Source: Candidatus Blautia faecipullorum
Lineage (GTDB): Bacteria > Bacillota > Clostridia > Lachnospirales > Lachnospiraceae
Length of the DNA: 64,000 bases
Direction of reading: 5' to 3'
Assembly (NCBI GenBank): GCA_019115125.1
Contig: DXEG01000021.1
Coordinates: forward strand, 1 to 64,000
Shown: one piece after another, positions 1 through 8,846 of the stretch
Position numbering within the stretch: the stretch's first letter is position 1
How the letters are laid out: each line of letters begins with the position of its first letter
Made by a program: the position numbers and the translations under genes
Notes under the pieces: model-generated
The model's database searches: none
What the model saw: the letters and a program-made list of their open reading frames with translations, nothing else
What the model was told of the DNA's origin: nothing

Positions 1-23
1 GTCTGTCTGTCTGTCTGTCTGTC
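1..23. repeat. GTCT tetranucleotide microsatellite
   Basis: Five full GTCT units plus GTC open the window, so the true length to the left is unknown. Such tracts can vary by slippage. No reading frame across it could be assessed here. Confidence 0.8.
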
Positions 24-285
24 AGATTATACCCAAACCGTTTCATAGACGTCAACCTTGCTTTGCTTTCATTAAACTTATTTTTAGTTACTATTTTTTA
101 TTATATCATAGTTTATTTTCCACCGGAAGTATGATTTTGAGAAATTTTGATATTTCTTATCATTGGTTCTTCTCATTAGCGCTCACTGATTGGCTTTTTT
201 CAAACGGTATCCTAATAATCCTTTTTGATACTTTTATGACGTAAAATCTGTTCTCTAAAAAATATACTTTTGGGATAGAAAAGCC

Positions 286-323
286 TTGTCTTTCCACCGA
301 AAATGTGTAAGCTGTCACTCACA
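286..323 (+). promoter_or_regulatory. Promoter-like box, copy 1 (upstream of 373 gene)
   Basis: The 18-mer TGTAAGCTGTCACTCACA at 306-323 recurs exactly at 1185-1202. In both copies a TTG-starting hexamer (TTGTCT 286-291 here) lies 16 nt before TAAGCT (308-313), and the DNA between is also alike. The spacing fits a sigma-type promoter with a conserved transcription start, or a regulator site shared by the two genes. It is seen only in these two leaders. The promoter role is inference. Confidence 0.45.
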
Positions 324-372
324 AGGCACCAGCCAATCAAAACACAAACAAATAGGAAAGGTGGACAACATT

Positions 373-1089
373 ATGAAGACAGGTAAAATCACAGCGAAAC
401 TTAGAGACGCGGTTCCCGTATGCCTCATGGTAGAGGGCAAGGAAGTAAAGAGATATAAGAATATCGAACTTCCGGACACAATCAAAGAAATTGATATGAA
501 GGACTTCCACTTCTACATTCCCATGGACGGAAAAATCACTTTCCAAATCCATTATGAAAAAGGCGCATTACCGGACGAATTTCCCGCTCCAAGAGCCAAA
601 ATAACACGAGCAGAAAAGGCAGCCGCCAAAGCAGCGAAAGCCACTTCCACCCAAGCTGATCCGACACCGGAATCCCCCGCAGAAGAACATCTCGAAGAAA
701 GGTCGGAAGAAACTACGGCACTGGCAGAAATCCGGCCATTTAATATAGGCGACTTCATTACAGCGACAGCTTCCAAAACCGCTGAGCCAGAACCTACAAA
801 TGAAGTATCCGAAGACGCAGAAGAAACCGTCAGCCCGGAAGATCCCAAGGAAACCTCCACAGAAGAACCGGAAGATATAGAAATCCACTACAATGTAAAC
901 GGCCCCCGGCGAAAAGAACTGGCCACGGCAGTAGGGAATTTCATCGGAGAAAAACCCAAATATATGCGAGCTCCTACATACGCCTTTCAAGTAGGCGACT
1001 ATACCATCGGCAGAGACGGCACCCTTACCGGAAAATCAAATCAGGAATTAGTAGACGCACTTACAGAACAAGGATTCCACGCAGCATAG
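373..1089 (+). CDS. Hypothetical acidic/Ala-rich protein of accessory DNA
   Basis: I do not recognise the family. The start at 373 is chosen because GGAAAGGTGG lies just upstream; the open frame extends 5' only through non-coding leader. The 238-aa product has a compact N-terminal domain (residues 1 to about 75, opening MKTGKITAKL), a low-complexity Ala/Glu/Thr/Pro linker (about 80-185), and a C-terminal segment of about 50 residues with QVGDYTIGRDGTLTGKSN. The last part resembles a short nucleic-acid-element accessory domain, but no function is claimed. No signal peptide or membrane segment is visible. It shares its promoter box with the downstream SprT-like gene, so both probably belong to one mobile-element regulon. 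Confidence 0.6.
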   Translation: MKTGKITAKLRDAVPVCLMVEGKEVKRYKNIELPDTIKEIDMKDFHFYIPMDGKITFQIHYEKGALPDEFPAPRAKITRAEKAAAKAAKATSTQADPTPESPAEEHLEERSEETTALAEIRPFNIGDFITATASKTAEPEPTNEVSEDAEETVSPEDPKETSTEEPEDIEIHYNVNGPRRKELATAVGNFIGEKPKYMRAPTYAFQVGDYTIGRDGTLTGKSNQELVDALTEQGFHAA

Positions 1090-1095
1090 CATTTC

Positions 1096-1115
1096 GGCCC
1101 CGCTCCGGCGGGGCC
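1096..1115 (+). terminator. GC-rich hairpin after the 373 gene
   Basis: GGCCCCGC/GCGGGGCC forms a perfect 8-bp stem with a TCCG loop, 6 nt after the stop codon. No strong T-tract follows, so termination efficiency is uncertain. Confidence 0.5.
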
Positions 1116-1164
1116 ATTACGTTCCCCCTATTAAAAGAAAAGATATGTTTTAAGATTTTTGAGC

Positions 1165-1202
1165 TTGCTTTTTAGCCGGTCATATGTAAGCTGTCACTCA
1201 CA
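1165..1202 (+). promoter_or_regulatory. Promoter-like box, copy 2 (upstream of the SprT-like gene)
   Basis: Second copy of the box at 286-323. TTGCTT (1165-1170), 16 nt, then TAAGCT inside the identical 18-mer at 1185-1202, 33 nt before the ATG at 1236. The conserved spacing in both copies is the main support for a shared promoter. Confidence 0.45.
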
Positions 1203-1235
1203 GAAATAAAACATATCTTTAAGGAGGACGCAATT

Positions 1236-1847
1236 ATGCTAAAAATATCCGAAATCGTAAAGAAAACCGAGGAAATGTTTGACCTGTTTAACGAGCATTT
1301 TTACGAGAATGAGCTGACTCGCCCGGCCATCACCGTATCCCCGGACGGCGGACGCGGAGCCTATGGCTGGTGCAGCATCAATGAAATCTGGAACGCCAGC
1401 GGCGAGAAATACCGGGAAATCAATCTTTGCGCCGAGTATCTCGACCGACCTATCTTCGAGCTAGCCGCCACACTTTTACATGAAATGGCGCACCTCTATG
1501 ATCTGGTACATGAGATACAGGACGTAAGCAACAACGGCTACTACCACAACAGAAAATTCAAGGCTACCGCCGAGGCTCATGGCCTGCATATCGAAAAACA
1601 TAATAAATATGGCTGGACGATCACTACATTAACCACCGAGGCAGAGGCATGGATCAGGGAAAACTTGGGTGAGGGCAAAATCAACGCCAACCGTCTGCCA
1701 ATAGAAGGCACCACCAAAGGCGGCGGTAAAAAATCCCAGAATCGTAGCATCAAGTATGTTTGCCCCTGTTGCGGCACTATCATCCGGGCAACCCGAAAGG
1801 TAAATGTAATATGCGCCGACTGCAACGAGCCTTTCGAGCAAGCCTAA
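1236..1847 (+). CDS. SprT-like zinc metalloprotease domain protein
   Basis: This 203-aa protein has the SprT zinc-protease signature HEMAH (H82, E83, H86) with a likely third ligand in the HNRKF segment (H104), and a C-terminal zinc ribbon of two CxxC pairs (C176/C179 and C193/C196). SprT/Spartan-family domains bind DNA and are linked to DNA-protein crosslink proteolysis; versions of this size are common on clostridial integrative elements and phages. The start is fixed by AAGGAGG 9 nt upstream of the ATG. It is cytoplasmic, with no signal peptide. It shares a promoter box with the 373 gene and ends in a good hairpin. The substrate is unknown. Confidence 0.8.
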   Translation: MLKISEIVKKTEEMFDLFNEHFYENELTRPAITVSPDGGRGAYGWCSINEIWNASGEKYREINLCAEYLDRPIFELAATLLHEMAHLYDLVHEIQDVSNNGYYHNRKFKATAEAHGLHIEKHNKYGWTITTLTTEAEAWIRENLGEGKINANRLPIEGTTKGGGKKSQNRSIKYVCPCCGTIIRATRKVNVICADCNEPFEQA

Positions 1848-1851
1848 AATA

Positions 1852-1882
1852 AGCGCCAACCGAAGACAAAACGGTTGGCGCT
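1852..1882 (+). terminator. Rho-independent-type hairpin after the SprT-like gene
   Basis: AGCGCCAACCG (1852-1862) pairs perfectly with CGGTTGGCGCT (1872-1882) across a 9-nt loop, 4 nt after the stop codon. The following AAATTGTTCTC gives only a weak T-run. Confidence 0.65.
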
Positions 1883-2408
1883 AAATTGTTCTCTATCAAG
1901 CATACGGCTATTTTCATCTTTATACTTTTTAGCGTTTATCATATTTTTATAGATTTAAGAAAATAGGGGTGTTCGTTTTCCGAATAAAATTACTCTACAG
2001 AAATACTCTGCGATAAGAATCTCGAATTTACAGCTTACCATAGCCTCTGGCAGAATCAAAAGAATGTCAAAGAAATCCCATAAAACAAGGCATTTCCAAG
2101 ACTTAACGCAAAATTGCGCCACCTTTTTAATGCCCTATTTTTGTATGAAAGGTTGTCCCTTTAGACATATTTGATATGGACTTTCAAAACCATGAACAAG
2201 CATTATCGTTGGATTATTTATATTGCCATATTCCAAAATACGCATTTTAAGCCCTCACTTTGATTACCCAAATTCCAATTGAACATGGATATTATACTTC
2301 TATTCAGTATTTCTTACAATGAAAATATACTTCGCTAATTATTTTTTTAGTTGTTCCTACGGAGCGTGGTTCTTTGGATTTCCTGTGTTCGGTTTCTTTA
2401 TAAGCCAA
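1883..2408. other. Gene-poor, AT-rich stretch
   Basis: No convincing gene on either strand. It contains short AT-rich open stretches only, and reads like decayed accessory DNA between the SprT-like gene and the surface-protein relic. A short minus-strand open stretch just beyond the relic's stop could be the start of a lost neighbour but has no recognisable homology. Confidence 0.5.
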
Positions 2409-2588
2409 TCACTTCCTTTCATCAGTAATAGCCGATATAGGTAATGTCCTGCTGGCGGGATTTGAGAGAGCAACATCTGAAATCTGATCGACACTCATGC
2501 GTGTACTTGCGTCCTCTCTGGTCTTATAGCCGTTTCGGAAGTTGGTGTTGATGTCCACGCAGAAAGCGTCCTCTCCCTCAACGGTGTT
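2409..2588 (-). pseudogene. Relic of a thioester-domain surface protein
   Basis: A 59-codon minus-strand open stretch with no start (a stop lies directly upstream). Its first 40 codons read GEDAFCVDINTNF followed by GYKTREDASTRMSVDQI. That resembles the Cys-containing region of the thioester (TQXA/TED) domains of Gram-positive pilus-tip and surface adhesins carried by clostridial integrative elements; the Cys of AFCVD would be the thioester cysteine. The last 20 codons do not continue that family, so the relic is probably a deletion joint. Family assignment rests on remembered motif similarity only. Confidence 0.4.
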
Positions 2589-2600
2589 CTATAATATACC

Positions 2601-2648
2601 AAAAACCGGAAATCCATATCAGGATCCTTTTCCGATACGGATTTCCGG
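2601..2648 (-). terminator. Terminator of the YARHG-protein gene
   Basis: On the minus strand CCGGAAATCC-GTATC pairs with GATAT-GGATTTCCGG (plus 2606-2620 with 2634-2648, one mismatch) and is followed by TTTTT. It lies about 60 nt past the stop of the 2708-3556 gene. Confidence 0.75.
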
Positions 2649-2707
2649 CTTCTGTACTTGAAAACTGGCTTTTCTCCGGTTCTTCCGGCAGCTTCTCACT
2701 TTCTGTT

Positions 2708-3556
2708 TTATGGGTTCTTCACTGAAAATATCGAGTTCTCATTATTCCGGTCGCATCTCTCCGCAGCGTCGATCAGACGCTGGAATTCCTCCGTCTGCAG
2801 GGAATCGCTGGCATCATACTGCAGATCCGTCGGAAGCGACGCAACATATTTTCTCTCCTCGTCAAGTCCCGCTATGCTCCATCGAGGCAGAGATTCATAT
2901 CCATTGTCGCTCCATTCGTAGGCCGTGATCGTGAGGAACCTGCCGCCCACGCCGGAATCCCTGGCGGGCGTGTAGATAAATGAAATGGTATCCTGATCCA
3001 CGATCTCATAATCCCAGGAGATATTACCCGGAAGGCATATCGTAAAATAATCGGTTTCCAGATATCCCAGACCCTCGCTGTAATGGACGGAAAGCCCTGA
3101 GCTGATGGAAAATCCCCCGCCGCCGTAGATATAGTCCTCCACATCTGAATAGCTGTAACCCGGCTGATCCAGAACATAGCCGCCGCTCTGAAGCTCAAAT
3201 TCCCTGTCCGTCAAAAGCTTGGCGTTGGCCTTTTCGTATGCGTTGAACGCGTCCTCCGAAAAATCCCCCGGCTCTACGTTCCCGTAATACCACGGCTGTG
3301 AGGAAAAATATCCCTGAAGCTCCTTAGACTGAAATTTTCTGCCATGTCTGGCGTAGATCTCATTCTTGGCATAACAGAGAATCTTCACCGACATACCGCT
3401 GATATCGCTTTCCGTGTAATACCGGGTGGCTGCATCAGGCAGCAGATAATCCGCCGCCTTGACCTCTCCGAACACGGCCTCTGTACCCAGCCCGGATATC
3501 ACCGGCAGCATGACCGCGCAGAGAATCATACATATTATTTTTTTCCATGTTTTCAA
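2708..3556 (-). CDS. Exported YARHG-domain protein
   Basis: About 282 aa. It begins with a signal peptide (KTWKKIICMILCAVMLPVIS, hydrophobic, then a processing region near TEAVFG), followed by a YARHG domain (NEIYARHGRKF) in the first 90 residues. The YARHG domain is an extracellular module of Gram-positive bacteria, thought to bind wall components. The remaining 170 residues look like a beta-rich secreted domain I do not recognise. I chose the TTG start at 3556 because AAGGAGG lies about 10 nt upstream; a longer TTG reading from 3592 would put the RBS inside the gene. It stands alone, 75 bp after argS, and has its own terminator. Confidence 0.7.
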   Translation of the reverse strand: MKTWKKIICMILCAVMLPVISGLGTEAVFGEVKAADYLLPDAATRYYTESDISGMSVKILCYAKNEIYARHGRKFQSKELQGYFSSQPWYYGNVEPGDFSEDAFNAYEKANAKLLTDREFELQSGGYVLDQPGYSYSDVEDYIYGGGGFSISSGLSVHYSEGLGYLETDYFTICLPGNISWDYEIVDQDTISFIYTPARDSGVGGRFLTITAYEWSDNGYESLPRWSIAGLDEERKYVASLPTDLQYDASDSLQTEEFQRLIDAAERCDRNNENSIFSVKNP

Positions 3557-3633
3557 CTGGTTCCCAACCTCCTTCCCATCATGAGAAAGCAATACCGCTG
3601 AAAACTCCGGACAGCTCCGCCAGTTCTGCCGTC

Positions 3634-5400
3634 TTACATTCTCTCCGGCGCGGAGAAACCGAGAAGATCAATGGCAGTTTCCAGAATATCCCTGGTCAGC
3701 TCAAGAAGCTTCAGGAAGGATTTCTTCCGGGCCGGATCCTCCTCGCTTAAAATCTTCGTTTCATGGTAAAAACTGTTGAAGGCATTGGATACCTCGTAAA
3801 TATAAGCGCAGATCTTATGGGGCGCCTTCTCCTCAAAAGCCGTCTCCACTGTGCTTCCGAATTTTGTCAGCTCCAGCATAAGATTCTTCTGGCTGTCGTT
3901 TGCCGGGGCAAGGATCGCTCCGTCTTCCATGGTACCGCCCTCCCTGGCATAACGGCTGAGGATGGATTTGATCCTGACGATGGTATAAAGGATATAGGGG
4001 CCTGTGTTTCCCTCAAAGGAAGTAAATCGGTCAACGTCGAAAATATAGTCCTTTGTGGCCTGGTTGGACAGATCTCCGTATTTGATAGCGGAAAGGCCGA
4101 CGATCTCAGCCGTCTCCCGTGCGTCCTTATCCCTGACACTTCTGTTCTCCACGATCTTCCGGTACATTTCCTCATCTATGTCCGCGATCAGGTTCTCCAG
4201 GCGCATCACGCCGCCCTCTCTCGTCTTAAAGGGCTTCCCGTCTTTGCCGTTCATAGTTCCGAAGCCCAGGAAGGACAGCTTCGTGTCCTTTTCCACCAGG
4301 CCGGTCTTTCTGGCGCAGCGGAATACCTGGATAAAATGAAGCTCCTGGCGCTTGTCCACCACATAAAGGATTTCGTCGGGGTGATAAAGCTTCATACGCT
4401 CCACGATGGTAGCCAGATCCGTGGTGGTATATAAGGATGCGCCGTCGGATTTCAGAAGCATACAGGGAGGAATTTCCTTAGTATCCCCCTCTTCCTTAAC
4501 ATCCACCACAAGAGCTCCCTGATCCTCGTAAGCATAGCCCTGATCCTTCATATTCCGCACCATATCCGGAATATAGGGCTGCGCGTCGGATTCCTTTTTC
4601 CAGAGATCAAAGGAGACCTTCAGATTGTCATAATTTCTCTTCAGATCGGTGACGGAAACCTGCATGATATGGTTCCAGAGAGCCATGTAGCCCGGCTTGC
4701 CCTGCTGGAGAAGGTGAGTGGCCTCCAGAGCCTCGTCCCGGTATGCCTCATCCTCCTTGGATCTGGCGCTGGCGCAGGGATAGATCTCTTCCAGTTCTCC
4801 GATAGTGAAGGGCGCCTCGGCGGGGTATTCTCCCTGATAGCTGTCGTCAAAATATACCAGCTCCGGTTTCCGGTGCTTCAGCTCCGTAATGATCAGCCCC
4901 ATCTGAAGTCCCCAGTCTCCCAGATGTACGTCGCCGATCACCCTGTGCCCCACATATCTTCCGATACGCTTGATGCTCTCGCCTATGATGGCGGAACGGA
5001 GATGGCCCACATGAAGAGGCTTCGCCACATTAGGGCCGCCGTAGTCGATCATAATGGTTTTCGGCTCTTCCGTCCGGTTTACGGAAAATGTTTCATCCTC
5101 CGCCATTTTCCTCATATATTCTCCGAGAAAATCGCCTTTTACATTCAGGTTGATAAAGCCGGGCTTCACCACCTCTGCCTTCGAAAAAACAGAGCTGTCC
5201 TTCAGATAAGCCACCACATCATCCGCGATCATGAAAGGGGCTTTTTTGTACGCCTTCGCTCCGGCCATAGCGCCGTTGCACTGAAACTCGCAGAGGTCCG
5301 GACGGTTGGACACGGTTACCTTTCCATATTCCGGGTTATATCCGGCCTTTTCAAAGGCAGAGGACAATTCCTCTGCCATAATTTCCATTAGTTTTTTCAT
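3634..5400 (-). CDS. argS: Arginyl-tRNA synthetase
   Basis: A 588-aa class I aminoacyl-tRNA synthetase that charges tRNA-Arg in the cytoplasm. The class I HIGH-type signature is HVGH within KPLHVGHLRSAIIG near residue 125. As usual for ArgRS, the KMSK loop is non-canonical (GKPFKTREGG). The N-terminal region is the tRNA D-loop-recognising additional domain, and the C-terminal about 120 residues are the DALR anticodon-binding helical bundle ending SAPERM. The start at 5400 is preferred; the open frame runs 27 codons further upstream but overlaps the DegV-protein stop. It follows the DegV gene by 37 bp and may be cotranscribed with it. Confidence 0.95.
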   Translation of the reverse strand: MKKLMEIMAEELSSAFEKAGYNPEYGKVTVSNRPDLCEFQCNGAMAGAKAYKKAPFMIADDVVAYLKDSSVFSKAEVVKPGFINLNVKGDFLGEYMRKMAEDETFSVNRTEEPKTIMIDYGGPNVAKPLHVGHLRSAIIGESIKRIGRYVGHRVIGDVHLGDWGLQMGLIITELKHRKPELVYFDDSYQGEYPAEAPFTIGELEEIYPCASARSKEDEAYRDEALEATHLLQQGKPGYMALWNHIMQVSVTDLKRNYDNLKVSFDLWKKESDAQPYIPDMVRNMKDQGYAYEDQGALVVDVKEEGDTKEIPPCMLLKSDGASLYTTTDLATIVERMKLYHPDEILYVVDKRQELHFIQVFRCARKTGLVEKDTKLSFLGFGTMNGKDGKPFKTREGGVMRLENLIADIDEEMYRKIVENRSVRDKDARETAEIVGLSAIKYGDLSNQATKDYIFDVDRFTSFEGNTGPYILYTIVRIKSILSRYAREGGTMEDGAILAPANDSQKNLMLELTKFGSTVETAFEEKAPHKICAYIYEVSNAFNSFYHETKILSEEDPARKKSFLKLLELTRDILETAIDLLGFSAPERM

Positions 5401-5437
5401 CCTTTTACTGACTCCTCGTATAGATTCTTTTTGACTC

Positions 5438-6307
5438 TCAGACTGCCACTTTTTTCGCGCAGGTAATCGCGAGGGCGCCATGGCCGATATGACAGGCGAC
5501 GCTTAAAGACAGCATATCTATGCCGATCTCAAAGCCGGGAAAAGCTTCCCTTACCTCTTCCCGGAACTCCTCGGCCTCTTCCCGGTTTCCTCCGTAGACC
5601 ACGTCCAGCACCATCAGGCCGTCTTTTACATATTCCGGAAATCTCTTTTCAAGATCCTCCCGCATTGCCTTCAGCATGACGCGCTTGGCCTGCTTCTTGC
5701 CTCTGACCTTGGAATAAGCGTCCAGCTTGTCTCCCTGTATCTGAAGAACAGGCTTTAAGTTCAGCACTGTGCCGATGGCAGCGGCGGCCGGGGTGATCCT
5801 CCCGCCTTTTTTAAGGTATTTCAGGGTTTCCAGCGTGATGTAGATACTGGACTCCAGCTTTTCAGCTTCCAGAACAGACTTGATCTCCGCCGCGGTCCTG
5901 CCCGCCTCCGCCAGATGAATAGCGTCCAGCACAGACTGCTTCTGGGTCACCGAAATCCTCTGATTATTTACCACTTGTACTTTTCCGTCATAGTTCCGGG
6001 CCAGCCCCATAGCGGTTTCACAGGAAGCGCTCAGTCCGCTGGACATGGGAATATGCACCACCTCGTCATATTCCTTCAGAAGATTGTCCCAGAGACCGCA
6101 GACCTCCGCCGGACTTGGCTGGGAGGTAGAGATCGTCTCGTCCTTTTTCAGCCGCTCATAAAATTCCTCCTGGGTAAGGGTGATCCCTTCCAGATACATC
6201 ACATCATTAATATAAAAGGGCATCGGAACAACGTGAACGCCCAGTTCCCGGCCCTGATCCTGTGTAATACCGCTGTTGCTGTCCGTAACAATGGCAATTT
6301 TTCTCAT
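5438..6307 (-). CDS. DegV-family fatty-acid-binding protein
   Basis: 289 aa. DegV (FakB-type) proteins bind a fatty acid and, in many Firmicutes, present it to the kinase FakA for phosphorylation. The N-terminus IAIVTDSNSGI and the TSQPSPAE loop (about residues 61-68) are typical, as is the GGRITPAAAAIG segment that contacts the ligand. The protein is cytoplasmic and of usual length. The start has AAGGAG 8 nt upstream. There is no fakA nearby, so the exact role cannot be read from context. It sits immediately upstream of argS on the same strand. Confidence 0.88.
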   Translation of the reverse strand: MRKIAIVTDSNSGITQDQGRELGVHVVPMPFYINDVMYLEGITLTQEEFYERLKKDETISTSQPSPAEVCGLWDNLLKEYDEVVHIPMSSGLSASCETAMGLARNYDGKVQVVNNQRISVTQKQSVLDAIHLAEAGRTAAEIKSVLEAEKLESSIYITLETLKYLKKGGRITPAAAAIGTVLNLKPVLQIQGDKLDAYSKVRGKKQAKRVMLKAMREDLEKRFPEYVKDGLMVLDVVYGGNREEAEEFREEVREAFPGFEIGIDMLSLSVACHIGHGALAITCAKKVAV

Positions 6308-6390
6308 ACTGCATTCTCCTTATCTTTTCTTTGAAAAATACATGCTGAGTATAGTGTAGCACATTTTCCGCAGCATCACAATTGGAAAAA

Positions 6391-7392
6391 TCAAACTCTC
6401 TTCCAGAAAAATGAAAGAAAAAACGCAGAAAGAGAAAATATCAGAGACTGAAAACACCGCAGGATATTTTCTGTCTGCGGCACCGTTTTCGGGAGCATCA
6501 GATAAAGGCGAAGGTTTTCCATGCCTGTCTGGATCTTCTCCTGCCAGAAAGTAAAATCCGACCACTGCCCCGGGATCCAGTCCCGGGGGATCTCAATTTT
6601 ATTCCACAAAAAGACGGACAGCGCGCCCAGAAGCAGCGCCGCCGCGGCTGTCCAGATCCAGAACCCAGCCTCCTTTTCCGTATATCCTTTTCGCTCCCTG
6701 AGGGCGCTTCCCAGAAGCAGGGCCAAAAGCGCTCCCGGAAAAAGCGCCAGGCCTCCCGCAGCCGCTGTCCTTAAAAAATCTCCCCCGGCCATAGTTCCCG
6801 TCAGGCCGGAGCTTAACAGAAACTGGCGCGCCGCCGCTTCTCTGCTTCCTCCCACGGCCTCCAAAAACAGCCTGGTACACACATTCTCCTCCTGATCCGG
6901 ACGGATCAGAATCATCTGCTGCTTCCAGGGAAGCACTTTGCGGACCACATATTCCCGCCCCTGGATACTGAGGCTGCGGCCCTCTCCCTGTCTTGTTCCA
7001 AAAAGTCCGGCGGAGGTTTTCTCATCGATCACGCAGCCCTTTTTATCGTTCCAGGCAAAACCGTTCAGCCTGGGATCATAGAGCCCCGCGTCTCCATACA
7101 GACCTCCCAAAAGAGCCCGGGCGGTTCTTCCATACATGATATCCGTTAATTCCGCGATCCCGCCGTCCCAGTAAAAACAGACCGCTGTTTTTTTCTCTTT
7201 CTTTTCCTCCGTATCCAAAATAGCTTCTACCTGCTCCTGATCCGGATATGCTCCCGCAAGAAACACAGATACGGAAGGCTCTCTCTGCATACTGACAAAG
7301 GCCAGAAGCCCTTCCCCATACAGGATCAGGATGAGCAGCCCCAGGATCAGACGTTTGGCCCGGCTGCGAAACGTCTGAATCAGCCCCGTCAC
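6391..7392 (-). CDS. Membrane protein with MacB-like ectodomain, function unknown
   Basis: 333 aa, GTG start overlapping the stop of the upstream adaptor gene (GTGA), so translation is probably coupled. One N-terminal membrane segment (about 15-32) is followed by an extracellular domain of some 170 residues (GREYVVRKVLPWKQQMI resembles the periplasmic core of MacB/FtsX permeases), then three further hydrophobic segments (about 210-330). It is shorter than a MacB permease and I see no confident FtsX domain. Coupling to an HlyD-like adaptor suggests it completes an export or signalling assembly. A lineage-specific partner of the adaptor is equally possible. Confidence 0.6.
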   Translation of the reverse strand: MTGLIQTFRSRAKRLILGLLILILYGEGLLAFVSMQREPSVSVFLAGAYPDQEQVEAILDTEEKKEKKTAVCFYWDGGIAELTDIMYGRTARALLGGLYGDAGLYDPRLNGFAWNDKKGCVIDEKTSAGLFGTRQGEGRSLSIQGREYVVRKVLPWKQQMILIRPDQEENVCTRLFLEAVGGSREAAARQFLLSSGLTGTMAGGDFLRTAAAGGLALFPGALLALLLGSALRERKGYTEKEAGFWIWTAAAALLLGALSVFLWNKIEIPRDWIPGQWSDFTFWQEKIQTGMENLRLYLMLPKTVPQTENILRCFQSLIFSLSAFFLSFFWKRV

Positions 7393-8840
7393 GATTCCTG
7401 CAGCCGCACACGGCTGCCGTCCTCAATTTCTCTGTCCGCGTCGGTGATCACCTTCTGGGAGGCGGAAAGCATTCCCGGCTGAAGAGCCGCGTTTGTCTCA
7501 TTCTGCTCTTCCACTACCACATCCACCCTTCTCGCCACCTGTATTTCTCCCAAAACAGAGGACCGCGAATCCAGAACATAGACGTACTGCTGCCCCTTAT
7601 TCCCGTAAAGAGCCGTGAGCGGGACGCAGCTTGTATAAGGCCCATCCTCCCTGGCAACAGTAAATTCCACGCTTTCTCCGACGGAAAAGCCGCCCTCAGG
7701 CAGAGCCACCGTAACCGTAAAGCTGTCCGGGCTGGCGGCGTCCTCCTGCACCGCCTGGATGGTTGCCTTCTCCACCGTTTTTCCGCTGCTGCCCTTCAAA
7801 GAAACCGCCGCGCCCGTCTCCACATATTCCAGATCATCCTTTCCCACAGTACCTGTCATCTTCATTCCTCCGGAAAGCTTATAGAGCACCGCCGCGGCGT
7901 CCTGGGTGGTCTGCCCTCCTGTCTGGACAGAAAGAGATTTTACCACTCCGTCTGAGGGCGCTCTGACCTCGCCGTTATTGTCCTTCAATGACTGAAGCTC
8001 GTTCCGCTCCTCCCGCAGATTCTCAAGCTGTCTCTTCAGATTTTCATCTGTGCTGTCCTGGGCCTGAGGAATGGCGGCGTCCTGAACCGCCCGGTCCGCG
8101 GCGGTGACCTCCTGATTTCTGTTCATAATCACCTGATTCAAAGCCTCCTGCTTGGCTCTTACATCATCCTCCAGGGCCTGCTCCGTGGAGCTGTCCTGAT
8201 AAGGATCCGACGCGCCGCCCTGAGAATCGTCCGTCGCGCCGGAACCGTCGCTGAAATCCGGCCCGGAAGAAAATCCGTCCTGTTTCTCCTTCTCCTGCTT
8301 CTGCTTTTCCGCCTCCAGGGCCGCGGCTTTCTGCGCTCTGTACTCCTCCAGTCTCTGTCTGGAAATATTAAGCTCATTCTGAGCGTTCGCGATATTAATA
8401 TCGCCGTTTCCCAGAGCAGTATCCAGATTCTGTCCGGCCCGGGAAGCTTCATAGGATTTTTTCTGGCTCTCAATACTTTTCTGACTTTCCAGATCGCTGA
8501 GCGCCAGCTCCTTTTCCCGGATCTCATCATCTTTAAGATCCAGAGCCTCCTGTATGGAGGAATCCAGAATCGTCAGCAGCACCTGGCCCTCCTTCACCGT
8601 CTCACCGGGCTGCACCAGCACCTGCGCCACCTTCTGTCCCTCCAGAGTAAACACGGCTTCCTCCTCCGTGCCCTCGATTTTGCCGCTGCCGGTCACCTGG
8701 TGGACGATCATCTGATTTTGTACCGTGGAAACCTGCACTCTGGCCACGCTGACGGAATCCGCCGCCCGGGATAAAAATGTAAAAAAGAGCATAACGCCCA
8801 GGAAAGCGGCGAACCATTTTATTAATTTCTCTCGTTTCAT
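7389..8840 (-). CDS. HlyD/MacA-like membrane-fusion adaptor
   Basis: 483 aa. An N-terminal membrane anchor (residues 8-25) precedes a split biotinyl-lipoyl-like domain (VAQVLVQPGETVKEGQVLL about 70-90, and NNGEVRAPSDGVVKSLSV about 290). Between them is a long Lys/Glu/Gln-rich helical hairpin containing an acidic Gly/Ser stretch (about 195-225). Beta-barrel and membrane-proximal domains follow. Adaptors of this type link an inner-membrane transporter to the outside. Here the neighbours are sugar-type ABC permeases upstream and a MacB-like membrane protein downstream, with no dedicated ATPase. The stop overlaps the next start by 4 nt. Confidence 0.8.
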   Translation of the reverse strand: MKREKLIKWFAAFLGVMLFFTFLSRAADSVSVARVQVSTVQNQMIVHQVTGSGKIEGTEEEAVFTLEGQKVAQVLVQPGETVKEGQVLLTILDSSIQEALDLKDDEIREKELALSDLESQKSIESQKKSYEASRAGQNLDTALGNGDINIANAQNELNISRQRLEEYRAQKAAALEAEKQKQEKEKQDGFSSGPDFSDGSGATDDSQGGASDPYQDSSTEQALEDDVRAKQEALNQVIMNRNQEVTAADRAVQDAAIPQAQDSTDENLKRQLENLREERNELQSLKDNNGEVRAPSDGVVKSLSVQTGGQTTQDAAAVLYKLSGGMKMTGTVGKDDLEYVETGAAVSLKGSSGKTVEKATIQAVQEDAASPDSFTVTVALPEGGFSVGESVEFTVAREDGPYTSCVPLTALYGNKGQQYVYVLDSRSSVLGEIQVARRVDVVVEEQNETNAALQPGMLSASQKVITDADREIEDGSRVRLQES

Positions 8841-8846
8841 ATTTCT

